Source: Rhodobiaceae bacterium
Lineage (GTDB): Bacteria > Pseudomonadota > Alphaproteobacteria > Parvibaculales > Parvibaculaceae
DNA: 12,959 nucleotides
Reading direction: 5' to 3'
Assembly: GCA_002746275.1 (NCBI GenBank)
Contig: NVWR01000001.1
Coordinates: 945,871-958,829, forward strand
Program-made: the position numbers and the translations under genes
Part shown: positions 1 through 6,481 of the stretch, piece after piece
How positions within the stretch are numbered: the first letter of the stretch is position 1
How the letters are laid out: every line of letters begins with the position of its first letter
Notes under the pieces: generated by a model
Databases searched by the model: none
Seen by the model: the letters and a program-made list of their open reading frames with translations, nothing else
Told to the model about the DNA's origin: nothing

Positions 1-73
1 CACCGGTCGGGTTTTCAAAACTGACAGCACGGCTTTCCAGCCCCAAATCAATAACCGAAGGATCACCCCACAT
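1..73 (-). CDS. N-terminal fragment of an unidentified protein, cut by the window edge
   Basis: An ATG at 73-71 on the minus strand opens a frame with no stop to the window edge, giving 24 codons that begin MWGDPSVIDLGLESRAV. It is preceded by a textbook AAGGAG Shine-Dalgarno (plus-strand 81-86), 7 bases upstream of the ATG, which is the main reason to call it a gene. It diverges from the DUF423 gene, so the roughly 108 bp between them should hold both promoters. The later SFENPTG stretch faintly recalls proteins of the DUF2961 (GH172-like) group, but that is only a memory-based impression from a very short piece. Function is not assigned. Confidence 0.6.
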   Translation of the reverse strand, partial: MWGDPSVIDLGLESRAVSFENPTG

Positions 74-181
74 AGATTTTCTCCTTGTGATCTCGTTATG
101 CCGCTACTTTTCCTGTGCGGTTCTATGCAAAGTATAAGCACCAACCCACGACATCGAAAACAACAACCGGAGACGATGCTC

Positions 182-550
182 ATGAAAATCTGGCTTCTAT
201 TGGGGGCGGTAAACGGCCTGCTCGCCGTCGCCTTCGGTGCATTTGGGGCACATGGCTTAAAAGCCCGTGCCGGCGCTGCCGAACTCTCCGCCTTTGAAAC
301 CGGCGCGCAGTACCACATGTATCACGCACTTGCGCTTCTGGCCCTCGCGTGGGTTGCCAGCCAGGCTCCCACGAGCCTAACGACGGCAGCAGGATGGGGA
401 TTTAGCATTGGCATTCTGCTCTTCTCTGGGTCGCTCTACTATCTGGGCATCACCGGCAGTCGTTCGCTGGTCCTCGTAACACCTATCGGTGGGGTCGCCT
501 TTCTCATCGGCTGGCTCTGCCTTGCAGTTGCCGCTTACCGTCTCGACTAA
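182..550 (+). CDS. DUF423 family small integral membrane protein
   Basis: A 122-residue hydrophobic protein of the DUF423 family (relatives of E. coli YgdD and B. subtilis YwdK), an inner-membrane family of unknown function. The N-terminus MKIWLLLGAVNGLLAVAFGA, followed by FGAHGL, is the family hallmark. About four transmembrane segments are visible: roughly residues 3-22, 45-63, 70-88 and 96-117, with an ETGAQYHMYHALALL stretch leading into the second. I chose the ATG at 182 because GGAGA at 169-173 lies 8 bases upstream. The ATG at 176 is too close to that SD, and the more distal ATG at 98 would add a hydrophilic extension foreign to the family. Length is normal for the family. No operon partner is evident: the next gene starts 97 bp downstream. 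Confidence 0.85.
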   Translation: MKIWLLLGAVNGLLAVAFGAFGAHGLKARAGAAELSAFETGAQYHMYHALALLALAWVASQAPTSLTTAAGWGFSIGILLFSGSLYYLGITGSRSLVLVTPIGGVAFLIGWLCLAVAAYRLD

Positions 551-578
551 AGGCAATCTATCCCGCGAGATATTTTTA

Positions 579-592
579 TAGACCACGGTCCA
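579..592. promoter_or_regulatory. Candidate operator: imperfect palindrome upstream of the FAD-dependent oxidoreductase gene
   Basis: TAGACC-AC-GGTCCA is an inverted repeat with 5 of 6 arm positions complementary, set in AT-rich DNA 56 bp upstream of the GTG at 648. Size and symmetry resemble sites bound by TetR-family repressors, which often control flavin monooxygenase genes. No regulator gene lies in the window and I could not place a convincing -35/-10 pair beside it. This is a weak call based on symmetry and position only. Confidence 0.25.
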
Positions 593-647
593 TTTATAGG
601 ATTTAGTGTTTTGTATGTGTTTGGTGAGCAATATCGGGAGACAAGCG

Positions 648-2156
648 GTGGTCCAACAGAACATTCTCATCATTGGAGCGGGCATAGCCGGGCTGAACAC
701 GGCGCTTGCACTCGCCTCTCCTGGCCGAACATTGACCCTTATCGAGCGCGACCCTCCGCCACCAGAAGCTTCTGCCGAAGCTGCTTTTGATGTCTGGGAA
801 CGTCGCGGCGTCGGCCACTTGCGTCACAGCCATGCCTTCCTGGCTAGGCTCTACCTGCTGCTCCGAGACAAGTACCCTGATCTTTTGGGCGAGTTGTTAG
901 AAGCCGGCTGTCGGGAACTAAAGTTCGAAGACGGTGTTCCCGCCACACTGCGCGAGGAATACCAAGCCATTCCCGAAGACAACGACCTGACAATCCTGAC
1001 CAGCCGCCGAACGACACTCGAATTTGTCATGCGCCGGTATGTGTCAAAACTGCCCAGCGTCCAAATTGTCCCTAATGCGAGGGTCAAAGGACTACTTCAC
1101 GAGCGAACCGAAGATGGGACTTTGAACGTCACGGGCGCAACAATCGAACGCGACGGACAAGCAGAAGACATAAAGGCCAATCTCGTCGTTGACGCTGGTG
1201 GCAAAAATGCCCTCGGCTTTGATTGGCTAAAGGCCGAAGGCGTGCAGATCCGCACTGAGGTGGAAAACGCAGGGATTTTATACTTCACCCGCCACTACCG
1301 ACTGAAAGACGGGCAGGAAGAACCGCCAAAGGGCAAGCTGCCTGCAGGCGCAGACCTGGGCTACGTCAAGTACGGCCTCTTCCCCGCCGACAACAGATGC
1401 TTCTCCATCACTCTTGCAGTTCCGGACATCGAAATGGAACTGCGGTCCAAAATTGTACGCCCAGAAGTGTTCGACGCAATTTGCCGCGCCCTTCCAGCTC
1501 TCGAGCCATGGATTGAAGAAACCCGAGTGGACCCCACCTCCCGCGTTTTCGGCATGGGAGAACTCAAGAGTCAGTGGCGACACATGGTTGAAGACGGCAA
1601 GCCTGTTGTTCTGAATTATTATCCGTTGGGAGATAATCTCATCCGGTCAAATCCGCTCTATGGGCGCGGCTGCTCGTTCGCCGCTGTTGCAGCACATGCG
1701 CTCGCAGAAGCCCTTGAGACAAAACAGGGATCAGTTGCGCAGGCATTGCACTATTACAAAACCGTGACCCGGGAAATCAGGCCCTACTACGACAGTATGC
1801 GAAAGCTGGATCAGGCAGCGATCAAGCGCGCAGCCCGCGAGCTTGATCCAACCTATACCCCCGGCATAAAGGCCAAAGTCCTCAAAAGCTTCATAAACGA
1901 CGCCATCACCATTGCCATGCGCTCCGACATTGGCTTGTTGCGCGAAGCCATGCACGGCTTCCACATGCTCAGTCATCCAGATGCCTGGCTCAAAAAGCCG
2001 CGCAATTTTTTCAAGGTAATGTGGATCTGGGCACGCGGTAAAAAGCGTAATCAGGCGTACTACACGCCACGGCTTGGCCCCAAACGCCACGAGATGTTTG
2101 CTCTCCTGAACCTCTCCCCTACGGTGGATTGGGAACGTCACAAAGAGGCCGCCTAA
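648..2156 (+). CDS. FAD-dependent oxidoreductase/monooxygenase (PHBH-like fold, uncharacterised subfamily)
   Basis: A 502-residue cytosolic or membrane-associated flavoprotein. Residues 6-17 form the dinucleotide-binding beta-strand and GAGIAG glycine motif (G10, G12, G15), and an acidic residue (E33, in LTLIERD) ends the second strand, as expected for FAD ribose binding. A VVDAGG segment sits mid-protein. GD at 328-329, followed by NPLYGRGCSFA, matches the second FAD-contacting region of the p-hydroxybenzoate hydroxylase/squalene epoxidase group. A conserved-looking RHSHAFLARL segment near residues 52-65 is shared, from memory, with an unnamed bacterial family. The start is set at GTG 648 because GGGAG at 636-640 is 7 bases upstream; the ATGs at 606 and 615 have no comparable SD and would add a non-family N-terminus. 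The epoxide hydrolase gene 105 bp downstream suggests, as inference, that the product could be an epoxide. The substrate is unknown; a dehydrogenase or halogenase-like role is possible. Confidence 0.82.
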   Translation: MVQQNILIIGAGIAGLNTALALASPGRTLTLIERDPPPPEASAEAAFDVWERRGVGHLRHSHAFLARLYLLLRDKYPDLLGELLEAGCRELKFEDGVPATLREEYQAIPEDNDLTILTSRRTTLEFVMRRYVSKLPSVQIVPNARVKGLLHERTEDGTLNVTGATIERDGQAEDIKANLVVDAGGKNALGFDWLKAEGVQIRTEVENAGILYFTRHYRLKDGQEEPPKGKLPAGADLGYVKYGLFPADNRCFSITLAVPDIEMELRSKIVRPEVFDAICRALPALEPWIEETRVDPTSRVFGMGELKSQWRHMVEDGKPVVLNYYPLGDNLIRSNPLYGRGCSFAAVAAHALAEALETKQGSVAQALHYYKTVTREIRPYYDSMRKLDQAAIKRAARELDPTYTPGIKAKVLKSFINDAITIAMRSDIGLLREAMHGFHMLSHPDAWLKKPRNFFKVMWIWARGKKRNQAYYTPRLGPKRHEMFALLNLSPTVDWERHKEAA

Positions 2157-2210
2157 GCCCCCAACAGCCGATCTAGCGCCACTTGAAGATAGGCGAACAA
2201 TTGTCGGAAA

Positions 2211-2224
2211 CACGCGGGCGCGTG
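2211..2224. other. Small GC-rich hairpin between the oxidoreductase and epoxide hydrolase genes
   Basis: CACGC and GCGTG flank a 4-base GGGC loop in the 105-bp gap. An 8-bp palindrome ACAATTGT (2197-2204) lies just upstream. There is no T-tract after the stem, so this is not a canonical intrinsic terminator, and the two flanking genes may still be co-transcribed. It could be an attenuating or mRNA-processing structure, or chance. Confidence 0.2.
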
Positions 2225-2261
2225 AGCACAAAAGAATGAAAAATAGAAAACAGGAAACACC

Positions 2262-3230
2262 ATGGTCGACTTTTCCAACCCTCGCATCGTCAAAACCAAC
2301 GGACTGGAAATGGCCGTCTATGAACAAGGGAGCGGTCTTCCCGTCATCATGTGTCATGGCTTTCCAGAACTAGGCTTTTCCTGGCGTCACCAAATCCCCG
2401 CCATTGCAGAAGCAGGTTTCCACGCCATTGCGCCCGACCAACGCGGCTATGGACGCACAGGCGGCCCGCAAGGAGAGGATGCCGTACCGCTCTACGACAT
2501 GGAGCATTTGCTGGGTGACCTGGTGGGTATGATGGACGGGATGGGTCTGTCCAAAGCAATTTTTTGCGGCCACGACTGGGGCGGGTTTGTTGTCTGGCAG
2601 ATGGCATTACAACACCCAGACCGCGTGGCCGGTGTCATTGGCGTCAACACACCCTTCACCGCCCGATCGCCCATGGATCCAATTGAGCTGATGAAAATGG
2701 CGTTTGGCGAAGACATGTACATTGTCTTCTTCCAGAAATACGGCGTCGCCGATGCTCTCTTCGGAGAGGATATCGAAAAATCCATGCGCTTCTGGTACCG
2801 CCGTTGGACCATGTCACTGGCTGACTACGACGCCCAGCCAGACGAGAACAAGCGCCTCGCCCTTGTAGAAGCATTCAAAGCACCAGAAGACCAGTGGCCC
2901 GGCGAACCGCTGTTGTCTCCTGAAGACTTCAATTTCTACGTGGAGGCTTTCAAAAAGACCGGCTTCACAGGCGGCATCAACTGGTACCGGAATTTCACCC
3001 GAAACTGGGAAAAATCCGCCGGCTTTGCCGACAAAATCGACGTACCCTGCCTGATGATCTCGGCTGCCAACGACGTGGTCCTGCGCCCCGAAATGACGGA
3101 TGGCATGGAAGATTACATCGCCGACCTGGAAAAGCACATCATCAAAGATTGTGGACACTGGACACAGTCAGAAAAACCCGAGGAGTTGAACGCTCTCATC
3201 ACGGATTGGCTGAAAAGACGGTTCGCCTGA
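2262..3230 (+). CDS. Epoxide hydrolase (alpha/beta hydrolase fold, soluble EH type)
   Basis: A 322-residue alpha/beta hydrolase predicted to hydrolyse epoxides to vicinal diols. The whole soluble-epoxide-hydrolase active site is visible: oxyanion motif HGFP (32-35), nucleophile D105 in GHDWGG, the two cap-domain tyrosines that polarise the epoxide (Y153 in MYIVFFQ, Y242 in INWYRNFTRNW), charge-relay acid D271 in AANDVVLRP and catalytic His H299 in KDCGHWTQ. The WYRN and DCGHWTQ blocks are close to those of mammalian soluble epoxide hydrolase as I recall it. The two tyrosines argue against a haloalkane or fluoroacetate dehalogenase. Length is normal for a single-domain EH and there is no signal peptide. 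AGGAA at 2252-2256 precedes the ATG. It follows an FAD-dependent oxidoreductase and precedes an ABA4-like gene, so an endogenous lipid or isoprenoid epoxide is a possible substrate, but this is inference. Confidence 0.92.
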   Translation: MVDFSNPRIVKTNGLEMAVYEQGSGLPVIMCHGFPELGFSWRHQIPAIAEAGFHAIAPDQRGYGRTGGPQGEDAVPLYDMEHLLGDLVGMMDGMGLSKAIFCGHDWGGFVVWQMALQHPDRVAGVIGVNTPFTARSPMDPIELMKMAFGEDMYIVFFQKYGVADALFGEDIEKSMRFWYRRWTMSLADYDAQPDENKRLALVEAFKAPEDQWPGEPLLSPEDFNFYVEAFKKTGFTGGINWYRNFTRNWEKSAGFADKIDVPCLMISAANDVVLRPEMTDGMEDYIADLEKHIIKDCGHWTQSEKPEELNALITDWLKRRFA

Positions 3231-3245
3231 CACCTTCTCTCTCGC

Positions 3246-3272
3246 CAAGCCGATCATTGCACAATAGGCTTG
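3246..3272. other. Inverted repeat in the gap after the epoxide hydrolase gene
   Basis: CAAGCC (3246-3251) and GGCTTG (3267-3272) can pair around a 15-base loop, 15 bases after the epoxide hydrolase stop. A short T-run (3281-3284) comes 8 bases later, too far for a good intrinsic terminator. It may weakly separate the epoxide hydrolase from the ABA4-like gene. Confidence 0.2.
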
Positions 3273-3297
3273 CCTCAAAGTTTTGGGAGCAGGCTCT

Positions 3298-3741
3298 ATG
3301 ACACCGGATCAAGTATTCCTCATCGCCACATACGGCATCATGCCCTTCTGGGTCTTGCTGGCGGTGGCACCAGGTTGGAAATGGACGCAGACACTTGTGC
3401 ACTCTGCGGTCATCCCTGTGGTGATCGGCATAGGCTACACCTCCTATGTCGCCACGGGCGCCTTCAGTGCAGGCGGCAATGGCCCGATCACACTGCAGAC
3501 CATTATGGATGCGTTCCAGGTGCCCGAGGCAGCTGTTGCCGGATGGCTCCACTACATTGTGTTCGATCTGTTTGTCGGCGCCTGGGAGGCCCGCGACGCA
3601 AGCCGCCGTGGTATCAATCGTTGGCTTGTCCTTCCTTGTCTCTTTTTCACCCTGATGCTTGGCCCCTTCGGCCTTCTTCTCTACCTGGGTTTGCGTGTCG
3701 CAACGCGCAAAGGCGGGTGGGCTTTGAACACAGAAACATAA
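3298..3741 (+). CDS. ABA4-like (DUF4281) integral membrane protein
   Basis: A 147-residue membrane protein with about four hydrophobic segments (roughly residues 5-24, 33-55, 84-96 and 107-132). The GWLHYIVFDLFVGAWEARDA block, followed by a hydrophobic LGPFGLLLYL segment, is diagnostic of the ABA4-like/DUF4281 family. The plant founder, ABA4, is required for neoxanthin formation from violaxanthin, an epoxy-carotenoid conversion; bacterial members are uncharacterised to my knowledge. I start at ATG 3298 because GGGAG at 3285-3289 lies 8 bases upstream; an in-frame TTG at 3283 overlaps that SD and is unlikely. The NTF2-like gene begins 4 bases after its stop, so the two are surely co-transcribed. 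Whether this protein acts on a carotenoid or another isoprenoid here cannot be told from the window, which contains no carotenoid biosynthesis genes. Confidence 0.82.
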   Translation: MTPDQVFLIATYGIMPFWVLLAVAPGWKWTQTLVHSAVIPVVIGIGYTSYVATGAFSAGGNGPITLQTIMDAFQVPEAAVAGWLHYIVFDLFVGAWEARDASRRGINRWLVLPCLFFTLMLGPFGLLLYLGLRVATRKGGWALNTET

Positions 3742-3745
3742 TCTT

Positions 3746-4153
3746 ATGCGGGAAATCGAAACCCTTCTGTTTGCAAACGAGGCTTTCTACCGGGCCGTCT
3801 CGGACCGGGACCTCGACATGCTGGACGCACTTTGGTCCGTCACGGCCCCCGCCTCCTGCCTGCATCCAGGCTGGCCCCCCTTGCATGGTCGCAAAGACGT
3901 CATGGAGAGTTGGCTCCGCATCATCAGGGGGCCCAGCCCCCCCGTAATTGAATGTGTTGCCACGACGGCACACCTTATCGACACTCAGGTTGGCCTCGTG
4001 ACCTGTTACGAGCGGATCGGCGAGGAATGGTTCATTGCCACCAATTTCTTCGTCCGGGAGGGCACGGGGTGGTCCTTGTTCCATCATCAATCCGGTCCCA
4101 CAGGAGCTCCTCCGGAAGCAGACGAAGACGAGGCACCACGCCAGATGAACTGA
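3746..4153 (+). CDS. NTF2/SnoaL-like domain protein
   Basis: A 135-residue protein of the nuclear transport factor 2 / SnoaL-like fold, a cone-shaped alpha+beta barrel used both for enzymes (ketosteroid isomerases, limonene epoxide hydrolase, SnoaL cyclases) and non-enzymatic ligand binding. Visible family features are the N-terminal helix with ANEAFYRAVSDRDLDMLDALW (helix alpha-1 running into the conserved LW), CLHPGWPPLHGR in the pocket strand, the VMESWLRI helix and the strand-rich C-terminal half. The last 15 or so residues are a hydrophilic acidic tail. It starts 4 bases after the ABA4-like stop, implying translational coupling, which would explain the lack of a strong SD. An exact reaction cannot be assigned. 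A short G/C homopolymer-rich patch (about 3926-3943) sits inside the gene. Confidence 0.78.
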   Translation: MREIETLLFANEAFYRAVSDRDLDMLDALWSVTAPASCLHPGWPPLHGRKDVMESWLRIIRGPSPPVIECVATTAHLIDTQVGLVTCYERIGEEWFIATNFFVREGTGWSLFHHQSGPTGAPPEADEDEAPRQMN

Positions 4154-4222
4154 GTATTTTCGCAAAGAAATCTACGTGCCAGAACGTCGCATTAACTAAC
4201 TTACATTTCTGTTACCCAGCGC

Positions 4223-4251
4223 TTGTTGCACCGCCGCGCCTTGGGTATGAT
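4223..4251 (+). promoter_or_regulatory. Predicted sigma-70-type promoter of the glycosyltransferase operon
   Basis: TTGTTG (4223-4228) and TATGAT (4246-4251) are separated by exactly 17 bases, matching 4/6 and 5/6 of the consensus -35 and -10 boxes. It lies in the 278-bp gap before the glycosyltransferase gene and would produce a leader of about 170 nt. It is the best promoter-like match I found by eye in this gap; there is no experimental support. Confidence 0.45.
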
Positions 4252-4299
4252 CCCGGCCACCGAGCAACTGTCTGGCTGCATGGAGCAATTTGTGCGGCC

Positions 4300-4319
4300 T
4301 GATTGATGTTCACCAATCA
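4300..4319. promoter_or_regulatory. Inverted repeat in the glycosyltransferase leader (operator or hairpin candidate)
   Basis: TGATTG and CAATCA form a perfect 6-bp inverted repeat with an 8-base spacer, about 50 bp downstream of the predicted -10 box. As DNA it could be a repressor site; as RNA it could fold in the long leader. A second small hairpin, AGAGAG (4353-4358) with CTCTCT (4366-4371), follows before the AGGAGAGG SD. Function is inferred from position only. Confidence 0.3.
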
Positions 4320-4431
4320 TAGAGACCGCACTGACAGGCCCCGCGACGCGGCAGAGAGAAAAATCCTCTCTATTGCCCCACGATACGCCTGAGAAGCGGT
4401 CCACAAACAAGAAGAACGAGAGGAGAGGCGA

Positions 4432-5790
4432 ATGTCGCAGGCACTGGATAACCAGGCCCTCGCTACGGCTGCCGAGCCCACCGATAATGAGGAGCGCAAC
4501 GAAGGGACCGTGGCCCCTCTACGCGGAGGAGACAAGCCGCTCCGCATTCTTCTCCCGAGTTATCGCTCCAATCCCACGACCGGCGGCCAAGGCGTTTACA
4601 TGCGCCACATTTCCAAAGCGCTTGTTGAGTTGGGCCATCATGTAGATGTCATCTCCGGTCCGCCTTATCCAGACTTGGACCCTCGGGTTGGTTTGATCAA
4701 ACTCCCCTCTCTTGATCTCTACGCGACCGAACGTCCCATCCGCGCGTTTCGTCCCTGGATGCTGAAATCCAAAGTCGATCTTTTCGAATGGTGGAGCCAC
4801 AATTGGGGCGGCTTCCCCGAGCCTTACACGTTCGGCGAACGACTTGCCGCTTACATGGAAGACAAGATCGACCAGTATGACGTCATGCACGACAATCAGA
4901 CCTTGTGTTGGGGCATGCTGAAAGTCCGCGATATGGGGCTGCCCGTCGCTGGCACCATCCATCACCCGATCACGATGGACAAGCGCATCGACATTGCGGC
5001 CATGCCAAACCCTTGGATGAAATTCCTGAAATGGCGCTGGTACACATTCCTCAATATGCAGATTAAAGTGGCCCGTGAACTCGACCCGATCATCGTTGTG
5101 TCTGAAAGCACAAGGCAGGACGTCTCCCGCGACTTTGGACTTCCCCTGGATACGATGCAGGTTGTCCACCACGGCATTAATCACATCCAGTTCTATCCCA
5201 TGCCGGAAGTAAAGCGCGTCGACAATCGGCTCATTGTTTGTGCCAGTGCCGACGTACCTCTCAAGGGTCTTATCTTCCTCATCCGGGCTTATTCAGAACT
5301 CCTGAAAGACCGCCCCGATCTGGAATTGCACGTCATCGGAAAACTGCGCGATGGTCCCACCAAGAAAGAGCTAGAGCGCCGTGGTCTCATGAATAAGGTG
5401 AAGTTCATCTCCGGCATGACGGACGACGACATTACCCATGCCTATGCAGAGGCAACCATGGTCATCTCGCCATCGGTCTATGAAGGCTTTGGCTTTCCCG
5501 CAGGAGAAGCAATGTCTTGCGGTGCACCTGTCATTGCCACCACTGGCGGCTCGCTGCCTGAAGTCGTGGGCGACGCAGGCATCATCGTGCCCCATTCAAA
5601 CCCTGAAGCTTTGGCAGCTGCCATTGCTGATCTCCTCGACAATCCCGCAAAACGCGACGCTCTGGGCCTCAAAGCCCGTCAACGTGTTCTCGACCATTTC
5701 AAATGGGAACGAACAGCACGTCAGGTCGTCGATATTTACCGCCAGGCGATGCAAGATGCAGACAATCAATCTAAACAAGCTCGGGCTTAA
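4432..5790 (+). CDS. Glycosyltransferase family 4 (GT-B fold, retaining)
   Basis: A 452-residue cytosolic GT-B enzyme expected to transfer a sugar from a nucleotide-sugar donor to a lipid or small-molecule acceptor. Residues 1-33 are a hydrophilic, probably disordered tail. The N-terminal acceptor domain starts with LRILLPSY (37-44) and has GGQGVYMRHI (51-60), the glycine loop of GT4 enzymes. The C-terminal donor domain begins near 265 and carries K278 (PLKGL) and the EX7E motif with E351 and E359 (EGFGFPAGE), followed by GGSLPEVVGDAG. An excellent SD, AGGAGAGG (4421-4428), fixes the ATG. It is the first gene of a run with a methyltransferase (35-bp overlap) and a toroid protein (4-bp overlap). 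Donor and acceptor cannot be determined. The two methyltransferases nearby suggest that a methylated glycoside or methylated aglycone is made. Confidence 0.92.
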   Translation: MSQALDNQALATAAEPTDNEERNEGTVAPLRGGDKPLRILLPSYRSNPTTGGQGVYMRHISKALVELGHHVDVISGPPYPDLDPRVGLIKLPSLDLYATERPIRAFRPWMLKSKVDLFEWWSHNWGGFPEPYTFGERLAAYMEDKIDQYDVMHDNQTLCWGMLKVRDMGLPVAGTIHHPITMDKRIDIAAMPNPWMKFLKWRWYTFLNMQIKVARELDPIIVVSESTRQDVSRDFGLPLDTMQVVHHGINHIQFYPMPEVKRVDNRLIVCASADVPLKGLIFLIRAYSELLKDRPDLELHVIGKLRDGPTKKELERRGLMNKVKFISGMTDDDITHAYAEATMVISPSVYEGFGFPAGEAMSCGAPVIATTGGSLPEVVGDAGIIVPHSNPEALAAAIADLLDNPAKRDALGLKARQRVLDHFKWERTARQVVDIYRQAMQDADNQSKQARA

Positions 5791-6481
5791 GGACGGCGAA
5801 TATGTGCTCGACCTTGGCTGCGGCGAAGGTCGGCATGTGCACGCCGCCTATCATCACAAAGTCTGTCATGTCGTTGGCCTTGATCTGGCCTTTGACGATG
5901 TGAAGAAAACACGCGACGGGTTTTCCCATTGTCCCGACCTGGACCCTGAGAGCAAGCGACGCTGCACATTGGCGGTCGGCAATGCACTCACCCTGCCCTT
6001 CGCGGACAATGCCTTCGACAAGATCGTTTGCTCCGAAGTGCTGGAACACATTCCCAACTACCGTCAGGCCCTCTCCGAAATCAGCCGGGTGCTCAAACCC
6101 GGCGGCACTTTCGCGGTTTCCGTGCCGCGCTACTGGCCGGAGTGGATTTGCTGGGCACTGTCCGACGATTACCACAATGAACCCGGCGGGCACGTGCGTA
6201 TTTTCCGGACCGGACAGCTCAAACGGGATGTGGAAGCCGCTGGTCCTTCCTTCGTTTACAGACACTGGGCTCACGGCCTGCACGCCCCTTACTGGTGGCT
6301 GCGGTGTGCCGTCGGCGTCAAACGCACAGACGCCTGGATCGTCAATTTTTACCATCGCTTTCTTGTGTGGGACATCGTCAAGCGACCTCTGTTAACCCGG
6401 GCGCTCGAAGCCATCGCCTCACCCCTCATGGGCAAGAGTGTTGTTTTGTATTTCAATAAGAAGGCAGCTTCTTCGTCATGA
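5756..6481 (+). CDS. Class I SAM-dependent methyltransferase (Methyltransf_11 type)
   Basis: A 241-residue Rossmann-fold methyltransferase. SAM-binding motif I is VLDLGCGEGRH (17-27); the acidic residue contacting the SAM ribose is D43 in GLDL. ALTLPFADNAFD (77-88) and SEVLEHI (93-99) are motif II-type sequences, and RVLKPGG (111-117) is motif III. The C-terminal third (about 125-225) is rich in Trp, Tyr and His and likely forms the acceptor site. The only sensible start is ATG 5756, inside the 3' end of the glycosyltransferase gene, a 35-bp overlap; AGGCG just upstream can serve as SD. Its stop overlaps the next start in an ATGA junction, so expression should be translationally coupled to both neighbours. 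The substrate is unknown: sugar O-methylation or aglycone methylation are both reasonable. Confidence 0.88.
   Translation: MQTINLNKLGLKDGEYVLDLGCGEGRHVHAAYHHKVCHVVGLDLAFDDVKKTRDGFSHCPDLDPESKRRCTLAVGNALTLPFADNAFDKIVCSEVLEHIPNYRQALSEISRVLKPGGTFAVSVPRYWPEWICWALSDDYHNEPGGHVRIFRTGQLKRDVEAAGPSFVYRHWAHGLHAPYWWLRCAVGVKRTDAWIVNFYHRFLVWDIVKRPLLTRALEAIASPLMGKSVVLYFNKKAASSS

Noticed and set aside
1731..2357. Long minus-strand frame (208 codons)
   Set aside because: Lies opposite the flavoprotein and epoxide hydrolase genes, which have full motif support; no SD or recognisable domain.
4519..5184. Long minus-strand frame (221 codons) opposite the glycosyltransferase gene
   Set aside because: Antisense to a clear GT4 coding region; an artefact of codon bias.
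5771..6355. Long minus-strand frame (194 codons) opposite the methyltransferase gene
   Set aside because: Antisense to a gene with complete SAM-binding motifs; no independent evidence.
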